Assembly: GCA_964495655.1 (NCBI GenBank)
Contig: CAZBWK010000014.1
Span: forward strand, 1-49,613
Direction: 5' to 3'
DNA from: JAAYJR01 sp964495655
GTDB lineage: Bacteria; Bacteroidota; Bacteroidia; Bacteroidales; Prolixibacteraceae
DNA length: 49,613 nucleotides
The notes below the pieces were generated by a model. It made no database searches and was not told the origin of the DNA. It worked only from the letters and a program-made list of their open reading frames with translations. A program made the position numbers and the translations under genes. Positions 25,359-34,581 of this stretch are shown piece by piece; the stretch's first letter is position 1, and the number at the start of each line of letters is the position of its first letter.

Positions 25359-26240
25359 CTAACGCAGATACCTTCTTTTTTCCCGTTTAGTCATTTCCAG
25401 TCCCCTGACTGATTCGGGATGAATAACTTTATATTCCCGCGAGGAGGATAATATTTCTGTCTTCTCCTTTTCAGTAATGAATTGCGGAATTATGAATCTC
25501 AATTCTTTTGAATTTAACCTGTTTTGCCATATCAACACTATCAGTGACGAAACATTGGGCAGAACGGTGCCTATGGGCTTACCTGCATAAACCTTTTGTC
25601 CTGTTTTCAATTGATCTGTTTTGTCTTCAACACCATGGTAGCAGATCAATGTACCGTCAGGCTGAAGTATGGTAATACTATTGTTCCATGTATGGTACCA
25701 CGATTCAGGATTGCTGTTCCTTGACTGTCCGGTCACTTCAACTACTGTTCCGTTACGACTGCTGATGATTGTTTGTCCGGGCGACACATTAAATCCCGTG
25801 GCAACCCATGATCCGGGTTCCTCACTGCCCCAAAAACCAGAAATACTCTTCACATCAAAGACGGTGACTTTTTTACCCGGTTCAAATGGAATAAGATATG
25901 GAAAATCGAGATCCGGTATCGCAAAAGGGTTGGACCTGTAATATTTAATCTGGTAGTTAAATCGCGGTGCTTCAGCTCCCGGCTCTCTCTGTAAGGTGAA
26001 CAGCGTGTTAAACCCGGGGACGACTAATTTTATGTAAGGCAGGGTTTCGTTGAAGGTAGTATTCTCAAGATCAGCAAAATCGATATTCAGAAACAGTGGC
26101 GCCTGACTGTTGTTATATGCAATGAAGTCAACATCTCCCACACTGTTATAGGTGGCCTGAACTTCAACAAGCTGCGCAAAAAGGCCTGAAAAAACAAAGA
26201 CAAAAATCTGAACACCCGAAATCTTTATTAACCAGTTCAT
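25359..26240 (-). CDS. Secreted M23-like protein lacking the metal site
   Basis: This 293-residue exported protein (signal about 1-22) has an N-terminal beta domain of about 90 residues and then an M23/LytM-like domain at about 145-240. The order GTVVEVTG, NSITILQPDGTLICYHGV, LKTGQKVYAGKPIGTV is characteristic of the peptidase fold. The closing HLHF motif is replaced by VLIW and the first His/Asp pair is not seen; only His202 at the YAHL position remains. A non-catalytic role, as a regulator or binder of cell-wall material, is likely. It is convergent with the gene ending at 25356. The basic tail (about 270-293) is rich in Lys and Arg. Confidence 0.65.
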   Translation of the reverse strand: MNWLIKISGVQIFVFVFSGLFAQLVEVQATYNSVGDVDFIAYNNSQAPLFLNIDFADLENTTFNETLPYIKLVVPGFNTLFTLQREPGAEAPRFNYQIKYYRSNPFAIPDLDFPYLIPFEPGKKVTVFDVKSISGFWGSEEPGSWVATGFNVSPGQTIISSRNGTVVEVTGQSRNSNPESWYHTWNNSITILQPDGTLICYHGVEDKTDQLKTGQKVYAGKPIGTVLPNVSSLIVLIWQNRLNSKELRFIIPQFITEKEKTEILSSSREYKVIHPESVRGLEMTKREKRRYLR

Positions 26241-26334
26241 AACAAACTTATTTTGCTTATTTTAACTTTCAAAAATACTCCACTTTTATTGATCATTCCG
26301 CACCCTCCGGGAATAAAAACTTTCATTCTGCTGA

Positions 26335-28128
26335 TCAGAACCGGCTTTTCAATTCTATGTCTTTTGCAAATAACATCGCTGTTTCTATAAGAGCCAGATG
26401 TGAATAGGCCTGGGGAAAATTACCCAAAAGTCTTTTGGTTTTGAAATCAATATCTTCGCTGAATATACCAAGATGGTTACTGTATGACAGAAGCTGTTCA
26501 AACAGCTCTTTTGCCTTCTCCTGCTCACCTGTTTTATGAAGCGCCTGGATCAGCCAGAATGTACATATAGTAAATGATGATGTCGGCAATCCGAAATCAT
26601 CGCGGGTTTTATAACGATACATCAGTCCGTCGCGGGAAAGTTCCTTTTCAATAGCTTTTACCGTTAAAATATATTTCGGATCGGAAGCCTGCAGAAAACC
26701 ATAAGATTCGAATAGCAAAGCTGTTGCATCAAGGTCCTTCGAACCATAGGCCTGCGTAAATGACTTAACCTCTTCGTTCCAGCCCCGATTTAATATATCG
26801 TTTCTTATAGTTTCTCTTAATCTTTCCCACTTTCGCACATATTCATCATGTTTGATCAGTCCGGCTACTTTCATGGCTCGGTCGACTGCAACCCAGCAAA
26901 GAAGCTTTGAAAAAGTAAAGTGGCTATGATTATAGCGGATCTCCCATATACCACGGTCAGGTTTCCGCCAGTTGTTTTTTACGATCCTGACTATGCTCCT
27001 GGTGATGGTCCATAGCTCCTCGCTGTTCTGCAGGGTAACATCAAACAATTTGAACTGCTGATAAATAACATCCATTAATATGCCATAAATATCATGCTGC
27101 TTCTGCTTATAAGCAGCATTTCCAATACGCACGGGAGCACTGTTTTCGTACCCTGACAAATGGGTCAGTATCCTTTCCCGGAGGTTCTTTTCCCTGTTTA
27201 TGCCATACATTATCTGGATTTTCTCATCCTTGTCTGTTACAACATCAATAATAAAATTCATAAACCTCTCGGCACTTCGCCAATGTCCTATCTTAGTCAT
27301 CATACTGATAACCATTGAAGCATCGCGAAGCCAGCAAAAGCGGTAATCCCAGTTCCTTATTTCACCTATTGTCTCCGGCAGAGAGGTTGTCACTGCAGCA
27401 AGAATTGCCCCTGTTTTGTCAAAACTCAATAATTTAAGGATCAGAGCGCTCCTCAATATTTCTCTGTTGTAATCACTGAACTGATGTGTCTCCTCCGCCC
27501 AGTTAAGCCAGTATACCTTGGTGCGTTGAAGCTTCAGATAGGTTCTCTCAACCGATTGTTTAAGTAATTTCTGGTTATAACTGATAAGAAGATATATATC
27601 ACCTTCGGGCCTGATCTCCTCTTCACTTAATATCTTTTCCTTTTCAATGTTGGTATAGAGATATAAGGAGTCGTAGGCACCACTCCTGGTGAAGCTTTTC
27701 AGATAATTCTTTCTGATCTCTGTAATTGTCCGCCTTTCAGCATACTCAAGTTTGGGATCATACCTGATCCTGAATACCGGACTTCCCGATTTAACCCTTA
27801 TGTATCTAATCAGGTCCGGCGGAGAATATATATGCTTGCTGCCGTTATGATAATAGTAACGGGGCATAAAATCGATCACTTCAAATGTGTCGCTGCCATT
27901 AGAAAATAAAGTGACCAGTATATTGGTATTGGGAATGTATTCCTGTGAACATTTGTAATCATCTCCTGTCATTATCTCGAAACTGCCTCCCTTTTGCTTG
28001 TCAAGTATTTTTGCAAAAACAGAAGCAGAATCAAATATCGGAAGGCAAAGCCATTCGATTGCTCCGGTTTTTGATATTAAAGCTGCACTGCTGCAGTTAC
28101 CAATAATTCCGTAATCAAAATTCCTCAT
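26335..28128 (-). CDS. GH15-family glucoamylase/trehalase-like enzyme
   Basis: This 597-residue protein has the N-terminal beta domain of bacterial GH15 enzymes (YGIIGNCSSAALISKTGAIEWLCLP) and the (alpha/alpha)6 barrel with GEIRNWDYRFCWLRDASM, a highly conserved GH15 segment. A conserved acidic site lies in GIWEIRYNHSHFTFSK. No signal peptide is present, so it works in the cytoplasm. Related enzymes hydrolyse alpha-glucans, and some, notably in actinobacteria, hydrolyse trehalose. Being divergent from a trehalose synthesis gene 78 bp away makes trehalose or its glucan precursor the likely substrate; that is inference. Confidence 0.92.
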   Translation of the reverse strand: MRNFDYGIIGNCSSAALISKTGAIEWLCLPIFDSASVFAKILDKQKGGSFEIMTGDDYKCSQEYIPNTNILVTLFSNGSDTFEVIDFMPRYYYHNGSKHIYSPPDLIRYIRVKSGSPVFRIRYDPKLEYAERRTITEIRKNYLKSFTRSGAYDSLYLYTNIEKEKILSEEEIRPEGDIYLLISYNQKLLKQSVERTYLKLQRTKVYWLNWAEETHQFSDYNREILRSALILKLLSFDKTGAILAAVTTSLPETIGEIRNWDYRFCWLRDASMVISMMTKIGHWRSAERFMNFIIDVVTDKDEKIQIMYGINREKNLRERILTHLSGYENSAPVRIGNAAYKQKQHDIYGILMDVIYQQFKLFDVTLQNSEELWTITRSIVRIVKNNWRKPDRGIWEIRYNHSHFTFSKLLCWVAVDRAMKVAGLIKHDEYVRKWERLRETIRNDILNRGWNEEVKSFTQAYGSKDLDATALLFESYGFLQASDPKYILTVKAIEKELSRDGLMYRYKTRDDFGLPTSSFTICTFWLIQALHKTGEQEKAKELFEQLLSYSNHLGIFSEDIDFKTKRLLGNFPQAYSHLALIETAMLFAKDIELKSRF

Positions 28129-28206
28129 TATTTACCAGTGATTTAAAATTAAAAATTTTGAAGTTTGATTTATTTTCATTATTATAAGCAAACAAATATA
28201 AAAACT

Positions 28207-30420
28207 ATGAATCGATTTTTAATAATTTCAAATAGATTGCCCCTAAAAATAGATATAAAGGATGACAATATAGAATTCACTCCCAGCGTTGGAGGACTTG
28301 CAACAGGTATGATGTCGGTAAGTCAGTCGTTCAACAGCCTGTGGATAGGGTGGTCTGGCATAGATCAAAATAAACTGGATGCAAAACAGTGCAAAAAAAT
28401 TAACCGTGAATTAAAAAACAATGCGTGTGCAGATGTAAATCTTACCCCTGATGAGGTAGAACTCTACTATGAAGGTTTTAGCAATAAAACTATCTGGCCT
28501 CTTTTCCACTATTTCTCGCAGCATGTGGAGTACAATGAGGAACAATGGGAAGCCTATAAAAGAGTAAACAAAAAATTTGCTGATGTGATCTCTGAAAATA
28601 TGGAGGGGGTGGATAAAATATGGATCCATGACTATCACCTTTTACTGCTGCCTCAATTGATAAAGGAACGTTTCCCGAAAGTTACAATAGGTTTTTTTCT
28701 ACATATACCTTTCCCGTCTTATGAGCTTTTCAGAATTCTTCCCTGGCGTAAGGAGATCATTACCGGAATGCTGGGCGCCGACTTACTGGGGTTTCACACA
28801 TTTGATTATGAGCGGCATTTCATGAGTTCTGTCAGACGCTTGCTGGGTTACGATATAAATATGAATGAGATAAATCTTCCGAACCGGATTGTCAGAGTGG
28901 ATAACTTCCCGATGGGAATAGACTATGAAAAATTCCAGAATGCCGCCCTTGAAGCCCAAAAACGGTCGGTAAGAGATAAATCTGAGGTCAGAAAAGAACT
29001 CGAAAGGTATTATCTTCTTTATCCCGAAACAAAATTTATTCTTTCCATCGACAGGCTTGATTATACAAAAGGGCTTATAAACAGGCTTGAAGCATTTGAA
29101 TATTTTATGGAAAAATACCCGCAATACCGCGACAATGTAATTTTGGTTTTACTGGCGGTCCCTTCACGTATCGGAGTCGAGCAATATCAGCAAATGAAAA
29201 GTGAAGTTGATGAAATTGTCGGCAGGATAAATGGTAAATTCTCATCTATTAACCGGACTCCTATATGGTATTTTTACAGATCACTGCCTTTTGAAAACCT
29301 GGTCGACCTATATAATTATTGCGACTTAGCCCTTGTCACTCCTGTAAGGGACGGTATGAACCTGGTAGCAAAAGAGTTCATTGCCTCCAAAACCGACGGT
29401 CGCGGGGTTCTGATCTTAAGCGAAATGGCAGGCGCTTCTAAAGAGATGAGTGAAGCTCTTATAATAAATCCAAATGATATTGCACAGATTGCCGACACTA
29501 TTAAAACAGCACTGGAGATGCCTCTGGAAGAACAGATCGAGCGAAATACATTTCTGCAAAAAAGATTAAAACGATATAATATTAATAAATGGGCTTTGGA
29601 ATTCCTTAACGGAATGGAAAAGGTTAAAGAGAGCGAACAAAAATTTATGGGAAAGAAACTTACTGCTGCCACCCAGAACAAAATCATTAAGGAGCTACAA
29701 ACCTCCGGAAACTGCATATTTTTTCTCGACTATGACGGGACACTCACCGGATTTCAGGATAATCCCAAACATGCCCGTCCGGATGATGAGCTTTATGAAT
29801 TACTTGACGAACTGGCTAAAAATCCAAAGAACCGTGTAGTGCTTATAAGTGGAAGGGATAAAGACACATTTGAAGAGTGGTTTGGGGAAAAATCCTATAC
29901 TCTCATAGTTGAACATGGCGTTTGGTACAGGGAGAAAGGGAAAGAGTGGGAAATGATTGAGCAGCTGGAAGCATCCTGGAAAGACAGCATCCGCTCTGCA
30001 CTTGAATTTTATGTCGACCGCACCCCAGGTTCATTTATCGAAGAAAAAAATTACAGCCTGGTATGGCATTACAGAAAATCAGATCCTGAACTGGGGCCAA
30101 ACAGGGCAATCGAACTGAAGGATGAGCTTACCAGCCTGGTTTCTAACCTAAACCTGGAAATACTGGAAGGCAACAAAGTCATTGAGATAAAAAACCGGGG
30201 GATCAATAAAGGCAGGGCAGCACAAAAACTGCTTAATAACGCTCCGGCAGACAAGATCATTGCAGTAGGAGATGACTGGACAGATGAATTCTTGTTTGCA
30301 GCGCTTCCCGAAACGGCATATACCATCAAGGTAGGGATGTCGAAAACAATGGCTGCCTATAAAGTTGAAAACTACTGGCAGGTGCGTGAAATGCTTAAAC
30401 GGATAGCCGAGAAAAAGTAA
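28207..30420 (+). CDS. Bifunctional trehalose-6-phosphate synthase/phosphatase (OtsA-OtsB fusion)
   Basis: The 737-residue protein joins a GT20 synthase (MNRFLIISNRLPLKI; GGLATGMMSV; WIGWSG; RDGMNLVAKEF) to a HAD phosphatase (FFLDYDGTLTGF with Asp508 and Asp510; VGDDWTDEF). It makes trehalose-6-phosphate from UDP-glucose and glucose-6-phosphate, then dephosphorylates it to trehalose, an osmoprotectant. The frame is open to 28165, but the family N-terminus begins at the ATG at 28207. Both halves look complete, with their motifs intact. It shares a 78-bp divergent promoter region with the GH15 gene. Confidence 0.97.
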   Translation: MNRFLIISNRLPLKIDIKDDNIEFTPSVGGLATGMMSVSQSFNSLWIGWSGIDQNKLDAKQCKKINRELKNNACADVNLTPDEVELYYEGFSNKTIWPLFHYFSQHVEYNEEQWEAYKRVNKKFADVISENMEGVDKIWIHDYHLLLLPQLIKERFPKVTIGFFLHIPFPSYELFRILPWRKEIITGMLGADLLGFHTFDYERHFMSSVRRLLGYDINMNEINLPNRIVRVDNFPMGIDYEKFQNAALEAQKRSVRDKSEVRKELERYYLLYPETKFILSIDRLDYTKGLINRLEAFEYFMEKYPQYRDNVILVLLAVPSRIGVEQYQQMKSEVDEIVGRINGKFSSINRTPIWYFYRSLPFENLVDLYNYCDLALVTPVRDGMNLVAKEFIASKTDGRGVLILSEMAGASKEMSEALIINPNDIAQIADTIKTALEMPLEEQIERNTFLQKRLKRYNINKWALEFLNGMEKVKESEQKFMGKKLTAATQNKIIKELQTSGNCIFFLDYDGTLTGFQDNPKHARPDDELYELLDELAKNPKNRVVLISGRDKDTFEEWFGEKSYTLIVEHGVWYREKGKEWEMIEQLEASWKDSIRSALEFYVDRTPGSFIEEKNYSLVWHYRKSDPELGPNRAIELKDELTSLVSNLNLEILEGNKVIEIKNRGINKGRAAQKLLNNAPADKIIAVGDDWTDEFLFAALPETAYTIKVGMSKTMAAYKVENYWQVREMLKRIAEKK

Positions 30421-30520
30421 CCCCTTTCAAAATAGCATCTGTTAATTAACAACCCGGTTAGTTCAAATCGGTAAGGATTTGTTCACTGTTACAAAAAACA
30501 TCTGTTGCATTAGCAGAGCC

Positions 30521-32719
30521 CTATTTCAGATGCTCTTTAAAAAACTCTGTCATCCGCGTGTAAAGATGCATAGAGGTATTTCCTCCTGTTATGTTGTGGT
30601 TCCTGTTAGTATATATAGCCATATCAAACTGTACTCCCGCCTGAACAAGCTTTTCCGTAAACTCATAGGTATTCTGCGGGTGTACATTGTCATCGGCCGA
30701 ACCATGTATTATCAAAAGCCTGCCTTTAAGTTTCCCGGCATGATTAAGCGGTGAATTTTCATCGTATCCTTCCGGATTATCATTAGGTATTCCCATATAC
30801 CTTTCTGTATAAACAGTATCGTAAAAGCGCCAGTTGGTGACCGGTGCAACTGCTATGCCTGCCTTAAAGACATCACTCCCTTTACACATCGACAAACAGG
30901 TAATGAAACCACCATAGCTCCATCCGAAGATCCCAATATTATTGCCATCCACATAGGGCAGGGTTTTCAGATATGAAGCTGTCTCGATCATATCTTCAGA
31001 TTCGTACTTACCTAACCGGAGATAGGTTGACTTTCTGAAATCCTCACCCCTCGCTGCTGTCCCCCGGGGGTCCACTGTTACAACAACAAATCCTTCCTGC
31101 GCCAGATAATGATTCCAGTGTATCCGTTTCCATGAGTCTGTCACTCTCTGGGAATTAGGACCGCTGTACTGATCAATTATAACCGGGTATTTCTCAGAGA
31201 TATTGAAGTTAGCCGGTTTAATCATAAATCCATGTAATTCAACACCTGCTGAAGTTGTAAAAGAGAAAAATTCCTTCGCGGGCAGATTATAATTCTGAAG
31301 CTTGCCTTTTAATTTGGTATTGTCTTGTAATACCCTGATGAGTTGATTCTTCCTGGTATCATGCAGGGTAATGAATTCAGGTGTGGCGCTGTTGCTGTAA
31401 TAATTTACATAATAGGCAAAATTTTTACTGAATGAGGCTTTGTTGGTGCCTGTCTGTCCGGATAATTTTCCCTGTTTTTTTCCATCAGAGCTGATGAACC
31501 TCACCTCCCTGGTCAGGGGGGATTCGGCGGCAGTCTGGTAATAAAATATATCTTTCGCCTTATCGTAACCATAGAAGTCAGTTACATCAAACTCACCTTT
31601 TGTGATCTGAGACTGCAAAAAACCAAGACGGTCGTATAAGTATATGTGCGACCAGCCGTCCCGTTCGCTGATTATGACAAACCTGCCGTCATCAAAATAT
31701 TTAAATGCATCGAGAAAGCTTTCATCAATATACCTGTCATTTTTTTCGGTCAATATAGGCCTTGAGTCACCGGTAAAAGGATTTGCATACAGTATATCAA
31801 GCTCATTTTGCCTCCTGTTCAACCTCATTATTACCAGATCTTTTGCATCCGGAGTCCAGTTCAGGCGGGGAATATAACTATTCTGGCCCCGGCCTGCATC
31901 CATCTCCATAGTAACCCTTGAATAAAGTTCATAAGTCTTTACAGTGACAACAGAGTTTTGTTCTCCGGCCTTGGGGTACTTGAAAGTTTTAATTCCGGGA
32001 TAAAGCCTGTTCTCAGCCAGGGCAGGCTTATCTCCCGTATACATTTTAAGATAATAACCGGGAACTGCAGATTCATCAAATCTTAAAAAAGCAATGAATT
32101 TACTGTCTGGCGACCACCAAAAAGCCTTGTTAAAACCAAATTCCTCTTCATAAACCCAGTCGGGCGACCCGTTTATCACCTCATTTTCCTTTCCGTCGAA
32201 TGTTATCTGGCTTTCGCTGCCGAACTTAAGATTTTTAATAAAAATATTGTTATCCCGTACGAAGGCCACATAGTTCCCGTCGGGAGAAAAGTCAGCAAGC
32301 TGCTGGGGCCCTTTTTCAGAAAGCCTGCTAAACTCTTCGGTAACAGAATTCCAAATATAATACTCTGCTTTATAAGAGTGCCGGTAAATCCTCTGCTTTT
32401 CAGTGATGAGTAATATTTTTGTTTCATCATCGCTGAATTCATAGTCTGAGAATGCCCTTATCTGTGCATTCTCAATTTCTGAAAGATCAAATAATGTCTC
32501 CACCATCTGACCTGTAGCATAACTATATTTCACAATCCTGCTGTTGTTTTCCTGCAAAGTATAGTGATCACCATCATTCATCGATCTCAGTCCATCAATC
32601 GATTCGGCTTTAAATGTTCCGTCAGACAAAATATCTTCAAGACTGATTTGTTGCCCTGTCTGGGCAGAAAGAGCAAGAACCAGAAATGTTAACCAGATAA
32701 GTGAAGTTATTTTTTTCAT
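30521..32719 (-). CDS. Dipeptidyl peptidase IV (S9B serine peptidase)
   Basis: This 732-residue exported enzyme (signal 1-19, ending LSAQ) removes X-Pro dipeptides from peptide N-termini. The catalytic triad is visible: Ser601 in GWSYGGF, Asp676 in HGSADDNVH and His708 in NRNHNI. The acidic pair that binds the substrate amino terminus is in DWVYEEEFGF. The first 450 residues form the beta-propeller. Periplasmic DPP-IV is common in proteolytic Bacteroidota. Its 5' region contains a stable 7-bp hairpin (32741-32763). Confidence 0.97.
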   Translation of the reverse strand: MKKITSLIWLTFLVLALSAQTGQQISLEDILSDGTFKAESIDGLRSMNDGDHYTLQENNSRIVKYSYATGQMVETLFDLSEIENAQIRAFSDYEFSDDETKILLITEKQRIYRHSYKAEYYIWNSVTEEFSRLSEKGPQQLADFSPDGNYVAFVRDNNIFIKNLKFGSESQITFDGKENEVINGSPDWVYEEEFGFNKAFWWSPDSKFIAFLRFDESAVPGYYLKMYTGDKPALAENRLYPGIKTFKYPKAGEQNSVVTVKTYELYSRVTMEMDAGRGQNSYIPRLNWTPDAKDLVIMRLNRRQNELDILYANPFTGDSRPILTEKNDRYIDESFLDAFKYFDDGRFVIISERDGWSHIYLYDRLGFLQSQITKGEFDVTDFYGYDKAKDIFYYQTAAESPLTREVRFISSDGKKQGKLSGQTGTNKASFSKNFAYYVNYYSNSATPEFITLHDTRKNQLIRVLQDNTKLKGKLQNYNLPAKEFFSFTTSAGVELHGFMIKPANFNISEKYPVIIDQYSGPNSQRVTDSWKRIHWNHYLAQEGFVVVTVDPRGTAARGEDFRKSTYLRLGKYESEDMIETASYLKTLPYVDGNNIGIFGWSYGGFITCLSMCKGSDVFKAGIAVAPVTNWRFYDTVYTERYMGIPNDNPEGYDENSPLNHAGKLKGRLLIIHGSADDNVHPQNTYEFTEKLVQAGVQFDMAIYTNRNHNITGGNTSMHLYTRMTEFFKEHLK

Positions 32720-33039
32720 TGTTTATAATTTTTGTTCAAACGGGTTTTTACCACTTAAACCCGACTTGCTATTTTTATCTCATTATTTTATTTAAATTCA
32801 ATGGAATGAGACAGAACTCGCAGAATATAATTTTTCTCCGGTATTAATAGTAGATGACTCGTTTCCATTAGCTGCAAAAAGTAAGCAAAAAAAGCCACCA
32901 CTGAAGAAAAAACAGCTAAAAATCTTAGTGCCTCTCATCATGAGAGTGCATAGTAATATAAAACGGTACAAATTTAAAAATTGTTATGTCAGTCAAAAAT
33001 TAAAAGAAAACAATATCCCGGTCAACCTTTCAGAAGATA
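32720..33039. other. Gene-free stretch between DPP-IV and the aldolase gene
   Basis: No gene is supported in these 320 bp. They hold a hairpin near the DPP-IV start (CGGGTTT/AAACCCG, 32741-32763) and a short palindrome (CTCTC-ATCAT-GAGAG) near 32933-32947 without a T-run. A clear promoter consensus was not found. Confidence 0.6.
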
Positions 33040-33990
33040 TTACTCAAGCAGTTCGTAATCATGCATCTCTTTCATAAAAGCCACATAATCAGACTTCCTC
33101 TCCGAGTCCATCCATTTCATTGCACTCCTCGGATGCTCATTCATCGAGCCTGTTATGAGATATGGAACATGATAACCCCATTCTATCTTATCCTGCAACG
33201 GTTTTATATGGTTTTGTATAATACCAAGAAGAGGAAGCAACCGATATTTGGGATTTTTTAAAAATGCAATCAATATCTCTATCGGGCAGTTCCCTGCGCC
33301 ACGGCCCATACCCAGTAAAGTTGCATCAAGCATTGTAGCGCCATGTATCAGGGAAGTAATGGTATTTGACATGGCAAGCTGCATATTGTTATGGGCATGG
33401 ATACCAAGTTCCTTACCTGACAGTACTTTTTTATACTTCCTGATAAGATATTCTATACTGTCACAATACATGCTTCCAAAGCTGTCAACTACGTATATGA
33501 CAGGCACACGTGACATGGCAAGGTCATTCAGCGCCTGGTCAAGTTCAGGTTCATTGACTTTTGATACTGCCATCAGATTAATGGTCGCCTCATATCCTTT
33601 ATCAAGACAATGTTCGGCAAGCACTATAGCTTTATCAATCTGATGCACATAACATGCAACCCTGATCATATCTATGACACTTTCTCTTTTCTCAGGTATA
33701 TCATCCTGATCTATCCTCCCGATATCTGCCATGGCCGAGAGTTTTAATTTTGTATCATTGTCACCTACAATTCTTCTCAGGTCTTTTTCATCACAAAATT
33801 TCCAGGGCCCCACTTCTGATCTTGAAAAAGCACGTTCACTGCTTTTATAGCCGATCTCCATATAATCAATACCTGCTTCAAGACACCCTTTGTAAACCCC
33901 GCGTACGAATTCATCGCTAAACTGCCATTTATTCATAAGGCCGCCATCTCTGACGGTACAGTCCATTACCTTCAAATCCTTTATATACAT
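33040..33990 (-). CDS. DRE-TIM metallolyase family aldolase/acyltransferase-like enzyme
   Basis: This 316-residue protein has the DRE-TIM signature DCTVRDGG at residues 10-17 and the metal-binding GIHAHNN motif, with VVDSFGSMY between them. The superfamily includes 4-hydroxy-2-oxovalerate aldolase, HMG-CoA lyase and isopropylmalate synthase; at 316 residues without a regulatory domain it most resembles the aldolases. It lies 4 bp after a chorismate mutase and is surely co-transcribed with it, which hints at a side branch of aromatic or 2-oxoacid metabolism. The exact reaction is unknown to me. It is cytoplasmic. Confidence 0.88.
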   Translation of the reverse strand: MYIKDLKVMDCTVRDGGLMNKWQFSDEFVRGVYKGCLEAGIDYMEIGYKSSERAFSRSEVGPWKFCDEKDLRRIVGDNDTKLKLSAMADIGRIDQDDIPEKRESVIDMIRVACYVHQIDKAIVLAEHCLDKGYEATINLMAVSKVNEPELDQALNDLAMSRVPVIYVVDSFGSMYCDSIEYLIRKYKKVLSGKELGIHAHNNMQLAMSNTITSLIHGATMLDATLLGMGRGAGNCPIEILIAFLKNPKYRLLPLLGIIQNHIKPLQDKIEWGYHVPYLITGSMNEHPRSAMKWMDSERKSDYVAFMKEMHDYELLE

Positions 33991-33994
33991 ATAA

Positions 33995-34306
33995 CTACTT
34001 TTTGGGTTTAGTTTTAAAAATTTTTAATTCCTGTTTTATATTAGATTCAATGAGAAGATCATAAATTTTTTCAAAGGTTTCTGCATCAAGACCTCTTTCT
34101 TCAGCCCATTTTTTACGCTGTTTTATTACCTCATCTTTTCTTGCTTCAGCCCTGATGCTGTCAGCATCAAATTTAAACCGGACAATATCCTCCACATATT
34201 TTTGCCGTTCAGCAAATAAGGAAATAATAGATTTATCTATTTTATCTATTTCATTTCTAATGTCTTCGATAGACAAGCACTCTTCCGGTTTTTTCAAATC
34301 CATCAT
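33995..34306 (-). CDS. Chorismate mutase, AroQ type
   Basis: This 103-residue all-helical protein has the AroQ pattern: IRNEIDKIDKSIISLFAERQKYVEDIVRFK, then a charged EARKDEVIKQRKKWAEERGLD, then a third helix. It may convert chorismate to prephenate, although members close to PchB act as isochorismate pyruvate lyases, which cannot be separated by eye. ATG codons at 34306 and 34303 are both possible starts. It is the first gene of a two-gene unit with the DRE-TIM enzyme, and no prephenate dehydrogenase or dehydratase is nearby. Confidence 0.88.
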   Translation of the reverse strand: MMDLKKPEECLSIEDIRNEIDKIDKSIISLFAERQKYVEDIVRFKFDADSIRAEARKDEVIKQRKKWAEERGLDAETFEKIYDLLIESNIKQELKIFKTKPKK

Positions 34307-34370
34307 TTATGAAAATAATACCTGAGTTTAGTATAAAAAGTAAAATTTTTTTTGATCAATACCTTATGTT

Positions 34371-34453
34371 TTTTATAATTAATTGAAAAACAATTTAATA
34401 AATTTTTAAAATTTGTCTAAAAAGGCGCTTCGCCCCTTTTTATGCCCAACCCA
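34371..34453 (+). repeat. Dispersed hairpin repeat, copy 3 (full length, opposite strand)
   Basis: This copy reads on the plus strand: TTTTATAATTAATTG, AAAAACAATT, ATTTGTC, hairpin TAAAAAGGCG-CTTC-GCCCCTTTTTA, CCCAACCCA. It is nearly identical over the left 40 bases to copy 1. It lies between the divergent chorismate mutase and thrS genes and so follows no stop codon on its own strand, which argues against a simple terminator role. Confidence 0.85.
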
Positions 34454-34550
34454 TACCTTTATTGATCAATTTAATATTTGCAGCAAAATAAATAATTATT
34501 GACAAAATCAAATAATTTATACTAAAAAAATCAGTTCCGGAATGAATCAT

Positions 34551-34558
34551 TATCTTTG
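34551..34558 (+). promoter_or_regulatory. Candidate -7 promoter box for thrS-infC-rpmI-rplT
   Basis: TATCTTTG matches TAnnTTTG exactly. Initiation about 7 bases downstream leaves roughly 17 nt before the ATG at 34582 but only a few before the ATG at 34570, which favours the later start. The -33 element is weak. Confidence 0.6.
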
Positions 34559-34581
34559 CACCCCTGAAAATGTATTACAAA

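Noticed and set aside
32933..32947. Palindrome CTCTC-ATCAT-GAGAG as terminator of the aldolase unit
   Set aside because: It has a short stem and no following T-run on either strand.
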